From Littorina saxatilis (taxonomy: Eukaryota; Mollusca; Gastropoda; Littorinimorpha; Littorinidae): a stretch of 64,000 nt of DNA. The notes beneath the pieces were generated by a model, which did not search any database, was not told where the DNA came from, and worked only from the letters and a program-made list of their open reading frames with translations. The position numbers and the translations under genes were made by a program. This document shows positions 1 through 10,950 of this stretch, in pieces; the first letter of the stretch is position 1; the number at the start of each line of letters is the position of its first letter. The stretch spans positions 62,563,205 through 62,627,204 of the forward strand of contig NC_090249.1 in NCBI RefSeq assembly GCF_037325665.1, in the 5' to 3' direction.

Positions 1-1741
1 CACCTCATCAGACAAGCTACTGTATTTCATTCACACCTCATCAGACAAGCTACTGTATTACATTCACACCTCATCAGACAAGCTACTGTATTACATTCAC
101 ACCTGATCAGACAAGCTACTGTATTTCATTCACACCTCATCAGACAAGCTACTGTATTTCATTCACACCTCATCAGACAAGCTACTGTATTTCATTCACA
201 CCTCATCAGACAAGCTACTGTATTACATTCACACCTCATCAGACAAGCTACTGTATTACATTCACACCTCATCAGACAAGCTACTGTATTACATTCACAC
301 CTCATCAGACAAGCTACTGTATTACATTCACACCTGATCAGACAAGCTACTGTATTTCATTCACACCTCATCAGACAAGCTACTGTATTTCATTCACACC
401 TGATCAGACAAGCTACTGTATTTCATTCACACCTCATCAGACAAGCTACTGTATTTCATTCACACCTGATCAGACAAGCTACTGTATTTCATTCACACCT
501 CATCAGACAAGCTACTGTATTACATTCACACCTCATCAGACATTACTGTATTACATTCACACCTCATCAGACAAGCTACTGTATTACATTCACACCTCAT
601 CAGACAAGCTACTGTATTTCATTCACACCTCATCAGACAAGCTACTGTATTTCATTCACACCTGATCAGACAAGCTACTGTATTTCATTCACACCTGATC
701 AGACAAGCTACTGTATTTCATTCACACCTGATCAGACAAGCTACTGTATTTCATTCACACCTGATCAGACAAGCTACTGTATTTCATTCACACCTGATCA
801 GACAAGCTACTGTATTTCATTCACACCTGATCAGACAAGCTACTGTATTTCATTCACACCTCATCAGACAAGCTACTGTATTTCATTCACACCTCATCAG
901 ACAAGCTACTGTATTTCATTCACACCTGATCAGACAAGCTACTGTATTTCATTCACACCTCATCAGACAAGCTACTGTATTTCATTCACACCTCATCAGA
1001 CAAGCTACTGTATTACATTCACACCTGATCAGACAAGCTACTGTATTTCATTCACACCTCATCAGACAAGCTACTGTATTTCATTCACACCTCATCAGAC
1101 AAGCTACTGTATTTCATTCACACCTCATCAGACAAGCTACTGTATTTCATTCACACCTCATCAGACAAGCTACTGTATTTCATTCACACCTCATCAGACA
1201 AGCTACTGTATTTCATTCACACCTCATCAGACAAGCTACTGTATTACATTCACACCTCATCAGACAAGCTACTGTATTACATTCACACCTCATCAGACAA
1301 GCTACTGTATTACATTCACACCTCATCAGACAAGCTACTGTATTACATTCACACCTCATCAGACAAGCTACTGTATTAATTCACACCTCATCAGACAAGC
1401 TACTGTATTTCATTCACACCTCATCAGACAAGCTACTGTATTTCATTCACACCTCATCAGACAAGCTACTGTATTTCATTCACACCTGATCAGACAAGCT
1501 ACTGTATTTCATTCACACCTCATCAGACAAGCTACTGTATTACATTCACACCTCATCAGACAAGCTACTGTATTTCATTCACACCTGATCAGACAAGCTA
1601 CTGTATTTCATTCACACCTCATCAGACAAGCTACTGTATTACATTCACACCTCATCAGACAAGCTACTGTATTTCATTCACACCTCATCAGACAAGCTAC
1701 TGTATTTCATTCACACCTCATCAGACAAGCTACTGTATTAC
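1..1741. repeat. 33-bp minisatellite, about 53 copies
   Basis: The unit starts cacctcatcagacaagctac and repeats every 33 bp from the window edge to 1741, so the true start lies outside. Two positions vary between units: ctCatc or ctGatc, and tttCatt or ttAcatt. One shortened unit lies near 541. No gene is visible. Confidence 0.97.
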
Positions 1742-1888
1742 AAAATAACACGAAAAAACCTTCACTACACATTAGTTCAAGACTAACATCATGAGATCTG
1801 TCATGGAATAATAACATGTACTAATCAGAGCTTGTGCAAGAGTATCCTGGATTCGTTGATAAGCAGGTTGACTGTCATTGTCAACACA

Positions 1889-2450
1889 CAACAGACTGCA
1901 GTCTGTATACCCTGTCTGACACACAACAGACTGCAGTCTGTATACCCTGTCTGACACACAACAGACTGCAGTCTGTATACCCTGTCTGACACACAACAGA
2001 CTGCAGTCTGTATACCCTGTCTGACACACAACAGACTGCAGTCTGTATACCCTGTCTGACACACAACAGACTGCAGTCTGTATACCCTGTCTGACACACA
2101 ACAGACTGCAGTCTGTATACCCTGTCTGACACACAACAGACTGCAGTCTGTATACCCTGTCTGACACACAACAGACTGCAGTCTGTATACCCTGTCTGAC
2201 ACACAACAGACTGCAGTCTGTATACCCTGTCTGACACACAACAGACTGCAGTCTGTATACCCTGTCTGACACACAACAGACTGCAGTCTGTATACCCTGT
2301 CTGACACACAACAGACTGCAGTCTGTATACCCTGTCTGACACACAACAGACTGCAGTCTGTATACCCTGTCTGACACACAACAGACTGCAGTCTGTATAC
2401 CCTGTCTGACACACAACAGACTGCAGTCTGTATACCCTGTCTGACACAAG
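1889..2450. repeat. 35-bp minisatellite with a 16-bp palindrome per unit, 16 copies
   Basis: Near-identical 35-bp units each contain the perfect palindrome acagactgcagtctgt. Because 35 is not a multiple of 3 and the unit lacks stops, overlapping open frames run through the array on the minus strand; these are a by-product of the repeat and not genes. Confidence 0.97.
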
Positions 2451-2971
2451 CAATGAATGTGAATGCCGTCAATACCCGTAGCATTAATACATAAAGCGGT
2501 GTTATGAAATGTACTGGCACATGCATCTTGCAATGCATATAGATATAAATGACTTTAAATACATGTACATGATAATTTAGTCAAATACAGTTGGTTTAAA
2601 AAGATATATGGCTTTATCTGTGTTTGGTCAGTTTCATGTACAAAAGCACAACAACAGGAACAGCTAAAGTTCCTGAACACTACTGGAAACAAGAAGACAT
2701 CAAGCAGCAACAAGATGATCTCAACAACCCTGTCAGCACAATACAGTATTAAAGACAGACAATATTGATTAACAAAAAAACAAAAACAAAATCAGACCTC
2801 CTACTTTATGCTTTGGTACAAGGGATCCTGTACAGCTGGGCTGGTTGTAATCAGGTTTTCTTGGCTAAGGCTGGAGTTCTATCTGAAGTCTTATACTGTG
2901 GGACTTGATTTTGCCCCCCCGCCTGTGTCGTAAGAGGCGACTAACGGATTCTGCCCCTGTACGTGTGCCTG
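2451..2971. other. intergenic, possible SINE fragment
   Basis: No gene is seen. Positions 2836-2960 hold a segment (ggctaaggctggagttctat, then a C-run and gtcgtaagaggcgactaacg) that resembles part of the SINE-like copy near 61255. The family assignment is weak. Confidence 0.4.
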
Positions 2972-3320
2972 TTCTTGGGCTCTGTCTAATGAGCGTTCTC
3001 TTGATCTGGGGCTCTGTCTAATGAGCGTTCTCTTGATCTGGGGCTCTGTCTAATGAGCGTTCTCTTGATCTGGGGCTCTGTCTAATGAGCGTTCTCTTGA
3101 TCTGGGGCTCTGTCTAATGAGCGTTCTCTTGATCTGGGGCTCTGTCTAATGAGCGTTCTCTTGATCTGGGGCTCTGTCTAATGAGCGTTCTCTTGACCTG
3201 TACGTGTGCCTGTTCTTGGGCTCTGTCTAATGAGCGTTCTCTTGATCTGGGGCTCTGTCTAATGAGCGTTCTCTTGATCTGGGGCTCTGTCTAACGAGCG
3301 TTCTCTTGATCTGGGGCTGG
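2972..3320. repeat. 32-bp minisatellite with a higher-order repeat
   Basis: Units contain ggggctctgtctaatgagcg and repeat every 32 bp, about 10 copies. A longer leader (tgtacgtgtgcctgttcttg) occurs at both 2957 and 3197, so the whole block was duplicated as a higher-order unit. Confidence 0.93.
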
Positions 3321-4224
3321 GTCTTATCAGTGTATGTCCTTTCTTGCTTTGTGGGCTGGATCCCCTAATTGTTGTCTTTATCATCAATATTCTCTTGTTC
3401 TGGAACTGAATTTTATGAGCATTTTTTCTTCTGGGGCTGGATGTTAACAGTATTCTCTTCTTCTGGGGCACAGTTAACTAAACAAAATGTGTAGTTAATA
3501 GTTATGGACGGGGTTTACTGTGGTTTGCTGTATATTTGTATCAAAAGACCCTATCAGTATTCCAAGCTCTTGTAAGCTCTCGCAAACTTCACAGCATAGC
3601 TAAGTATGTGGTACAGCGATCTCGCGCGAGCTGCAAATGCAGAGGTTCGAAGTTCTCGCGGCGTTGAAAGCATATCAAACAGCGTGTCTCGCGGATATCT
3701 TGCGAGAGCTGCTGGGATACCAAAAAGGTCTATACAACTTATAAGCTCTTTCCTAAGCTCACAGACGTTGCCTGTTAGCTTTAATTGGGTGGTATAAAAC
3801 ATTCTCACTCACTCAGATCTCTCAGATGTACAGGCACTATCATCTCCTGGCAGTGTGTTCACTACTTCAAACACTGACTACTGTTTCTGACTGTTTGTTC
3901 ACTACAAATTTCTGACTACATGCATTCCTTCCTATTATTTACACCTCTTTGAGGTCATGTGTTGATTGTCACTCCAGATTCGTTGAACGGATGTTCAATC
4001 ATACGCAATGTTATCGCAACACCTGAAGCAAATTCTTTCAAACAAAATACAAAAGAAAATAACACAAGCTAACACAGCCTCACATACTGACAGCTATTAG
4101 CTTACATTACAACAATACAAAACAGGTTGCATGTGAGTATGAATCAAGAATAAAGGTAAATAGTCAGTTTCTCCTTGGTTTTATCTTTGTGGAAGTAAGT
4201 TAAAACTGAAAAGGTGTTCAGGCA
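3321..4224. other. intergenic, no recognised feature
   Basis: AT-rich sequence with no convincing gene. A more GC-rich island at 3550-3800 (several CGCG and agctct motifs, open on both strands for 60-85 codons) is unexplained; its translations match nothing I recognise. Confidence 0.4.
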
Positions 4225-4660
4225 TACGCGGAAAATGATAAAACATTGTGCCTCATAACACAAAATGATAAAACATTGTGCCTCATAACACAAAATTAGT
4301 CAACAAAAGTAACTGACAAACATGCAACCCAAAATTGAAAAAGAAAGAAAGGTGTACAGAAATCGAGCAACAACTAACTTAAAAGAACAATCTCAAAACA
4401 CACAGCCCAAAAAACAACTTGCAACAGGGCCTTGCAATCAAAATACAAACGTAAAATCAAAAACTTGTCATTAAAAACGCACAACTTACTTAAAAGAACA
4501 TTCTCAAAACACACAGCCCAAAAAACAACTTGCAACAGGGCCTTGCAATCAGAATACAAACGTAAAATCAAAAACTTGCAATTAAAAACGCGCAACAATT
4601 AACTTAAAAGAACAATTTCAAAACACACAGCCAAAAATGCAACTTGCAACAGGGCCTTGC
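4225..4660. repeat. short tandem duplications (about 34 bp x2 and 112 bp x2.6)
   Basis: A segment containing aaaatgataaaacattgtgc is duplicated at 4237-4300. A unit of about 111-114 bp containing cttgcaacagggccttgcaa is then repeated about 2.6 times over 4377-4660. Confidence 0.85.
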
Positions 4661-4799
4661 AAAAATGAACAGTAAGAGGTTAAGTTTCTAAAAACATAAA
4701 AACTAAATCAAAACAAGTGCAGGTAACTTTTCCTGTAAGAGTATTCTATGACTAAAAAAAATAAATGGTGGAGTAGATGTGATTCAGTGACCAAAAAGT

Positions 4800-4875
4800 A
4801 TCGTGACATTCTTTTTCGTTATTGGCTGCAACTCCCACATACACTCGTTGGCACGAGTGGGCTTTTAGTCGTATG
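4800..4875 (-). mobile_element. SINE 3' fragment
   Basis: The segment ctcccacatacactcgttgg...cacgagtggg is a diverged, reversed copy of the 3' body shared by the SINEs at 28866-29212 and 62070-62435. Confidence 0.6.
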
Positions 4876-4984
4876 ACCGACCCTCCCCCCCCTCCCCACA
4901 CCATTCAGACATAAAATGACCAGTACAGCCACAGAACCTCTACTCAGTCTTGTCATTCATTAAACAGATGAAACATAATCCTCA

Positions 4985-5400
4985 CAACACCCAGTTTCAT
5001 TTTGTTCAAGGAAGGATACCAATCTTTGTAGCACCCACCCTGTTTCATTTTGTTCAATGAAGGATCCCCATCTCTGTAACACACCCTAAACACCCAGTTT
5101 CATTTACTTCAATGAAGGATCCCCATCTCTGTAACACACCCACCCAGTTTAATTTAGTTCAATGAAGGATCCCCATCTCTGTAACACACCCACCCAGTTT
5201 CATTTTGTTCAATGAAGGATCCCCATCTCTGTAACACACCCACCCAGTTTCATTTTGTTCAATGAAGGATCCCCATCTCTGTAACACACCCTAAACACCC
5301 AGTTTCATTTTGTTCAATGAAGGATCCCTATCTCTGTAACACCCACCCAGTTTCATTTTGTTCAATGAAGAATACCCATCTATGTAACACATCCAAGACA
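4985..5400. repeat. about 50-bp minisatellite, about 7-8 copies
   Basis: Imperfect units contain cagtttcattttgttcaatg and aaggatccccatctctgtaa, with length variation between copies. It lies downstream of the XKR stop codon and could fall in that gene's 3' UTR, but no minus-strand AATAAA was found that would settle this. Confidence 0.88.
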
Positions 5401-5612
5401 GGTGCTTGCAGTCCACGGAAGGTGGAAGGAAAGGGCTGTGTAAAGTCTGCAATACAGGCTGTCAATTCAGACAATAAATCTGATTCTTCGCTATTTCACC
5501 CCAGTGTCGATAATGCTGCAAAGAATAAAACAAATGCAGTGTCTAGACTCAATAAATATTATTAAATGTCCACTGCATGTCATAAGTTCCACTTCTTTCT
5601 TTTTCTTGAGGT

Positions 5613-5796
5613 TCTTTTTTTGAACCCAAGTTCAATTGTAGCTGTGACTCCCAATGTTCTTTCTTCTCATGCTCAGTACTCCTCTACTTTTCTCTAGTCT
5701 TTTTTTGAACCCAAGTTCAATTGTAGCTGTGACGCCCAATGTTCTTTCTTCTCATGCTCAGTACTCCTCTACTTTTCTCTAGTCTTTCCATCTCAT
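5613..5796. repeat. 86-bp tandem duplication
   Basis: Two near-identical copies carry tttttttgaacccaagttca and the following ctcatgctcagtactcctct. They lie just downstream of the XKR stop codon, probably in its 3' UTR. Confidence 0.85.
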
Positions 5797-5855
5797 TAGT
5801 CTTTACCTACAAGGAGCAATGAGGCGACAGTTATGAAATTTGAATACTGTGTAAT

Positions 5856-6748
5856 TCAGATGTCATAACCGTTGCTTCCTTTCCCCTTTCGTCTACTACT
5901 ACTGGGCTGCTGCCCGTACATCCTGCCCTGATGCGTGGCCCCGTGTTCCCCACTTGAGACCGTTTGCTTCCCTCTGCTCCCTTCTTCCACAGTCAAAGTA
6001 ATGTCCGCATGGTGCCTGGCATCACCTGAGGCCCCCACCACACCGACGTGGCGAGGCAACGAATTCGACAATTTCATGTTGGTGGCGTGGTAACCGTCCG
6101 GCTTGCCGCTCAGGTCATCCAGCTCTGGCCGCACGTCATAGCAGACCGACTCGTAGAAGGTGTACTTGTCACACGACAGGCAGTTCTGGATGTTGTCGGT
6201 GGGGTGGAAGAAGGCGTAGTAGAGAAGCTGGAAGACGATGTGCATGATGAAGAAGATAAGCACGACGATGAAGCCCCACAGGTGGAACCACTTGCCCAAG
6301 TCCGAGGTGAAACGGAACCAAAAGGCAAGCATGAAGAAGTTCTCGATGTAGAAGATGATGTAGAAGATGAGGAAGCGGTAGCGGGTGTGACCCTCACGCA
6401 GGTTCAGAAAGCAGAAGAGCATGACGTAGCCGCAGATAATGTTGAACACCTTCTCCAGACAGCGGTGAGCGTAGAAAGCGGTGCGCTGGTTGATGAGCCA
6501 GCACGACGCCACCACCCAGTGAAACAGCAGGATGCCAAACACCCACACTTCAAAGGCTGAGGCGAACATGGCGATACACAGCACACGCCCGCCGGTCTCA
6601 CAGGCTCGCCACAGGAAGTAGAAAGGCACACTCTTCAGGCTCATTTTGCTTTTGTCTTCTCGAGAATTGCGCAGCGAGCGGTGGTAAGACACCAGCGACA
6701 CCGCCAGACTGCTCCAGGACGACAGCAGAGCTACTGCACGTATTGTGT
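5856..6748 (-). CDS. XKR exon 3 (terminal)
   Basis: Acceptor TTGTTGCAG|ACAC. Encodes TIRAVALLSSWSSLAVSLVS and the remaining membrane segments, then a polar tail ending GYDI and TGA. A 170-codon open frame on the opposite strand is a shadow of this GC-rich exon. Confidence 0.93.
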
Positions 6749-9700
6749 CTGCAACAAAACAACAGTGTTATCATAAACAGGAACGTTGTGCTTGTAGAAT
6801 TCAGACAACAAGCTATAAGCATTTGGTAAAGACATGCACGCAGAAGGTTAGAACAGACGCTGACTTGACCCACATTAACCTGACTTGACCCACATTAACC
6901 TGATTTGATCTCTGTTTCATTGATTTTTGCTTAATAAAACACTTCCGACCTTTTGTTGGGAAGAGTAGATATTCTGGACTAGTGGATTTTACTGTCCCAC
7001 TAGATTTTGCTTGAAAATGTTACTCTTCATTAGATAATACAGACATTCACTCAATTGCTATACTGAATGAAAGAGTGTGACATGAAGTTCTTGTACATCA
7101 TTGTAAAGAGTGTGAATGACGTTTTAGTTTAGATGTCAAGCGCTTAGAGCAAGCCTTTTTAACGAAAGTTTTTGATTTAGCGCTATATAAATGTTCTTAT
7201 TGTTATTATTATTACTATTATTATTATTATTAAACTGAGTAGAGATTGGGAATGCTAATTTTCAGATTTTCAGGAAATGTTATTTTGGTTTAAACAAGTT
7301 TATTCAGTAAATTTCATTGGAATATTGCCGCATACATGAAATGAGGAACATGGAGCACAACAAGCTAGGCTTATAAGCGTACTCTTAAAAGCAAATGAAA
7401 TTTGGCGGACGATTTTAATATAACAAGTTTAAAATAATGTCAAAATAATAATGGTGAATTATGGTAGGGTTAGGGTTTATTATTTTAATGGTGGGATTTC
7501 TATAGTCACCCTGCAAAGCATCTGGGTAAAGCAGTCGTGCCAGCTATGATGTAACATTTCCATTTATAACTCCTTTTGATTTTTAAAAGTCACACTCATC
7601 CCACATGCACTCTCTCCTCAGATGAGACAGTAACTCATATATATATATATATCTGCTCTCACTTCCTATCAAGTTGTCCTCTGGACTTGTTACTATGGTG
7701 ATGTAGAGCTGCCATGTTAACTGTGGCGCCGATTCCAGGAAGCTCTCGAAGAGTCTCAGCAGACAGTTGTCGACGTCTTCGTACAGCATCCACCAGTGGA
7801 ACCTGCGCCTCTCCTTGTCAGTCAGGCTAGAAGAACAGCTCTTCCGGCCGTAGTGCAGGTACTCCACAGTCCTGCAATGTAGCGCAAACAAAATACAGGC
7901 ATGGCTCCCCACAGACGCTCAACCTAGGGGGTCCCTGGACCCCAAACTTTAATTTGTAGGGGGTCCTTGGACCCCCCCAGTGAAACTTTAGAGGGTCTGA
8001 AGATCAGGAGGTTCATTGTCTTGCTCTCAGAAGGCACATTCCTCACCCACACATAACCCCTGAAGCGCTCGTGTCAAAGTAATGCTGACTTTTTGAAACT
8101 CACAAACCCTTTTCAAAAACATAGTAATCATACGGGTTAGATTAACTCAATAAATTTGCATCAGAACAGATCTGGCAGAACATTTTCTGAAAACAATACT
8201 GATGGTACACATGTATGCTAACGAAAACAATACTGATGGTACACATGTATGCTAACGGATATGTAGTGCGTCCTGAGACCCCCTCCACGGAAGTTTTGAG
8301 GGTAAAACAAAAAACAGAAGGACTTTTGGCAGTTCTGTGAGACCTTCACAAAATATTAGTTTGGTTTACTTCGTAAATATGGGTTAGCTGAGATTCGGCA
8401 GAGTGTAAGTTCTTGGCTTTTCTGTGTGGAAACTAGTAGACAATTACATTACATCAGTCTCAGACGGTAATTTAATGCGTCCTACGACCCAGTCTTTTCA
8501 AGTTTAGTGCGTCACAGGAACCTCTTCAAGAATTTCAAGTCCTTTTTTCAGCTTTTAGTGAAAATGAAATACAGGGACGCACAGTTTTTGGAGCCCTGTA
8601 CAGTACAGCCCGGGGACATACAATCAAACCTGGGCAAAATCAAGTCAAAACTGACATGTTTTTACAATTTCACTCCATCTTTGAGTTTGACTCTTAGGTA
8701 AAAATGACTTCAATCTGCACAGCAAAATGTAACAACTGGAATAAATGCATATACATGGGTGAAACCTAGGAAAATCAAATTGACTGAACATTTTTTGAGG
8801 CAGGGGTTCAGGGGCCGCCCAGGCCCTGGCGGGGTACGGGGCAGGGCCCTGTTAGGGGGTCCAGGGGGCAACGCACCCCCGGCCGAAAACGAATTTTTGC
8901 ATTATTCATTGAAATTTTGTGGCCTTTCCTGGCAAAAAAATACACTATCATGCAGGTCAAAAAAATACCTTCAGATTCTAATGATATGGTAAAAAGGGTA
9001 AACAAAATCAAAACAATTCACATAAGTAATCATTTTTCTTTTGTATCCTTTCACACTTGCATCTTCCAACACAACGACACAATTGATAACAATTAACATT
9101 GACAACAGCCATACTACATGAAATAGAAAGTGAACAACTGAACAACTGAAATAAAAGTTCGAAATATTTAATTATAAGAAGCAAACATTGCCAGACAGGC
9201 ATTGAAATAAATGATGAAACAGAATGTCACACATGCAAACAGCATGATGTAGCACTGCACAAAGTAGCCACTAAGCAGTAGCATCTCTTATAGTGCAAAG
9301 TTCTCAAGGAAAAGCACTTGAGTTTCAAGCACCAAACTTATCACACACAGTTTTAGTTTCATGAACTCCAACCAGTCCCATCGCCATTTGTTGGCTAGAC
9401 CAGCATCAATAAGATCTGTCCGTGCGTTTTCCGTCGAAACCGGCATCTTTGTCGCAGAAATCGTGTCACCACTTTGTAATGCCTGCCAAAACGCGAGAGA
9501 GCTTTTTTTTATATCGTGATGCAGAGCGAATCCGAAAGCGAAGAAACCTCACCTACGAGGTTTACCGCGAGCACGGGCAAAAGCGCTTCCGTTTCCAGGC
9601 AAACTGCAACCGATTCACTATAGCAGTTCAAAAACGCGTTCCGCAAGTAGTTTCGTTTTTTTTCCATTTTTTTTCAGTTTTTTTTTAAATTGCGGATTGA

Positions 9701-10524
9701 CGGAATTTCCGTCAGACTTATTTTCAGATTGACAGATTTCAGTCTATTGACGGGCTAGCTTCACCCATGCATATATTAATATTTGTTACTGTCGTAATAA
9801 GAACAGCAGTTTCATACCTGACGACCGGTCCAAACTGAAGAGCAGTGAAGAAAAAACGGCAGAACCAAACCTTTGAACGGGTTTCGTACAAGTATTGATT
9901 GGCCGAAGGATTCTTTCTCATAACTTTCTTTTCCATGCGGTAATCTATGATATACCAGTGCAATCCAAAACAGCAGGTCACAAGAGAAGGGCCAATAATC
10001 AGACCTGCAGTCACACCGCCGTAAAACCATTTTGAATCAAGGAAATAATCAACTGCTAGCATGATATCTGTCACCACATCCACGAAGTAGATTAAAATTG
10101 ACCCTACTCCAATGAGAGCATCAAACCAGTTAAATGTGTAGACGAAATCTCTGCTCTCTGATCTTCTGCGTTTAAACCCCATAGCAACATCTTTGCTGAT
10201 TTTGACTGGCATGTCAACATGGTCCGACCCAGCAAGGCTTCTTCTGCTGTCTCCAGACCTTGCTGTTGACCTTGACGACTGCGCGCCCCTTGCACTGTCG
10301 GCGATGGGATCGCCTCCTCCATGATCACATTCGTCTTGGCTCCTTCCTGCTAGACCTTCATCGCCGAAAACGCTGCCGTCATCACTATAGCGATATCTGT
10401 CGCCACTGGTGCACTGCAGTTCAACTGTGGCTGAACCATCCCCCTCATCTCCAACAACACAGGACAAGTAGTGCTCCTGGTGGCTCAAACTACGACGCGT
10501 AAACAGCGCTTTGCTTCCCTCCAT
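5856..10524 (-). CDS. XK-related protein (XKR4/6/7-like), 3 exons
   Basis: Multi-pass membrane protein of the XK/XKR family; some XKR members (XKR4, XKR8, XKR9) are caspase-activated phospholipid scramblases, and whether this one is cannot be read here. CDS exons on the minus strand are 10524-9818, 7871-7663 and 6748-5856 (707+209+893 nt), which give 602 residues with consistent phases. Residues 1-130 are a hydrophilic, Ser/Asp/Arg-rich cytoplasmic leader. The hydrophobic core starts at FNWFDALIGVGSILIYFVDV, followed by FYGGVTAGLIIGPSLVTCCF. Exon 2 carries the family signature LLRLFESFLESAPQLTWQLY. Exon 3 holds several more membrane segments and a long polar tail. The length fits XKR4/6/7 better than the shorter XKR8/9. 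The ATG has G at -3 and G at +4. CCDC25 starts about 400 bp away on the other strand. The exact paralogue is not determined. Confidence 0.93.
6749..7662 (-). other. XKR intron 2, with a SINE tail
   Basis: AT-rich intron. Positions 7130-7230 look like the 3' tail of a tRNA-derived SINE (caagcgcttagagc, then gcgctatataaatg and TTA repeats). A 20-bp duplication lies at the exon-proximal end, 6863-6905. Nothing else is seen. Confidence 0.6.
7663..7871 (-). CDS. XKR exon 2
   Basis: Acceptor TTGCAG|G completes R236; donor GGAA|GTGAGA leaves one base. Encodes residues 237-305, including TVEYLHYG and the family's LFESFLESAPQL signature. Confidence 0.92.
7872..9817 (-). other. XKR intron 1, dispersed repeat sequence
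   Basis: No host exon is seen. 7910-8720 holds repeat-like blocks (gggggtcc runs, gtgcgtcctgagacccc) and a 33-bp duplication at 8205-8260. 8760-8900 has a G/C-rich palindromic block like those at 58040-58120 and 58960-59040. 9481-9650 has a plus-strand open stretch beginning MPAKTRESFFLYRDAERIRK that I do not recognise and that may belong to an old mobile element. Confidence 0.5.
9818..10524 (-). CDS. XKR exon 1
   Basis: Encodes residues 1-235 plus two bases of R236. The donor reads CAG|GTATGA in transcript sense. It contains the polar N-terminal leader and the first membrane segments. Confidence 0.92.
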
Positions 10525-10925
10525 CTCTCCTTGACACAAAGTCTCGTCTACCGCAACACATTAGCCATTATAAATAAATGCAAGCAATTATCGCATGCAA
10601 ATGTTTGGATGGCTGGAAACTTAGGCCGACTTGACAGCCATGTTTATGTTAGCGGGAGTATTCATTTGCAGAGTTTAAAATACACGTGAAGACCCTTTTT
10701 ATGCGTTTCTGAAGGTACATCCAGTCATATTTTTCAGTTCAAAATAGTGAACATATGGCTTTTTTTCTTTTTTCATTGGCAATTCTTGAGTTTGAATACA
10801 CAAACAGATAAAACAAATAGTAATATAACACCTCCCCCAACTCTTCAGCAAAAAAGTAGAAGTAAGCTTATTGATGTTGCTTCCGTTCCAGCAGCAGCGT
10901 GACGGCGAAGCAATCAGACTGCACG
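10525..10925. promoter_or_regulatory. putative bidirectional promoter, XKR / CCDC25
   Basis: The 401 bp between the two divergent start codons must contain both 5' UTRs and probably both promoters. An octamer-like atgcaaat near 10596 and an E-box cacgtg near 10683 are present. No TATA box is convincing. Bidirectionality is inferred from geometry alone. Confidence 0.5.
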
Positions 10926-10950
10926 ATGGTTCTTTACTTCATGAGTACAG
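10926..10950 (+). CDS. CCDC25: CCDC25 exon 1 (coding part)
   Basis: ATG with A at -3 and G at +4. Encodes MVLYFMST plus one base; donor ACAG|GTAATG. It matches the human start MVFYFTSS and is too short to be found as an open frame on its own. Confidence 0.9.

Noticed and set aside
1-1741. CRISPR-like array of direct repeats
   Set aside because: Units are contiguous with no spacers, and the DNA is eukaryotic.
3554-3808. Overlapping 84- and 63-codon frames on opposite strands
   Set aside because: No recognisable similarity or splice context; left as an unexplained GC island.
6048-6560. 170-codon plus-strand open frame
   Set aside because: Antisense shadow of the GC-rich XKR exon 3.
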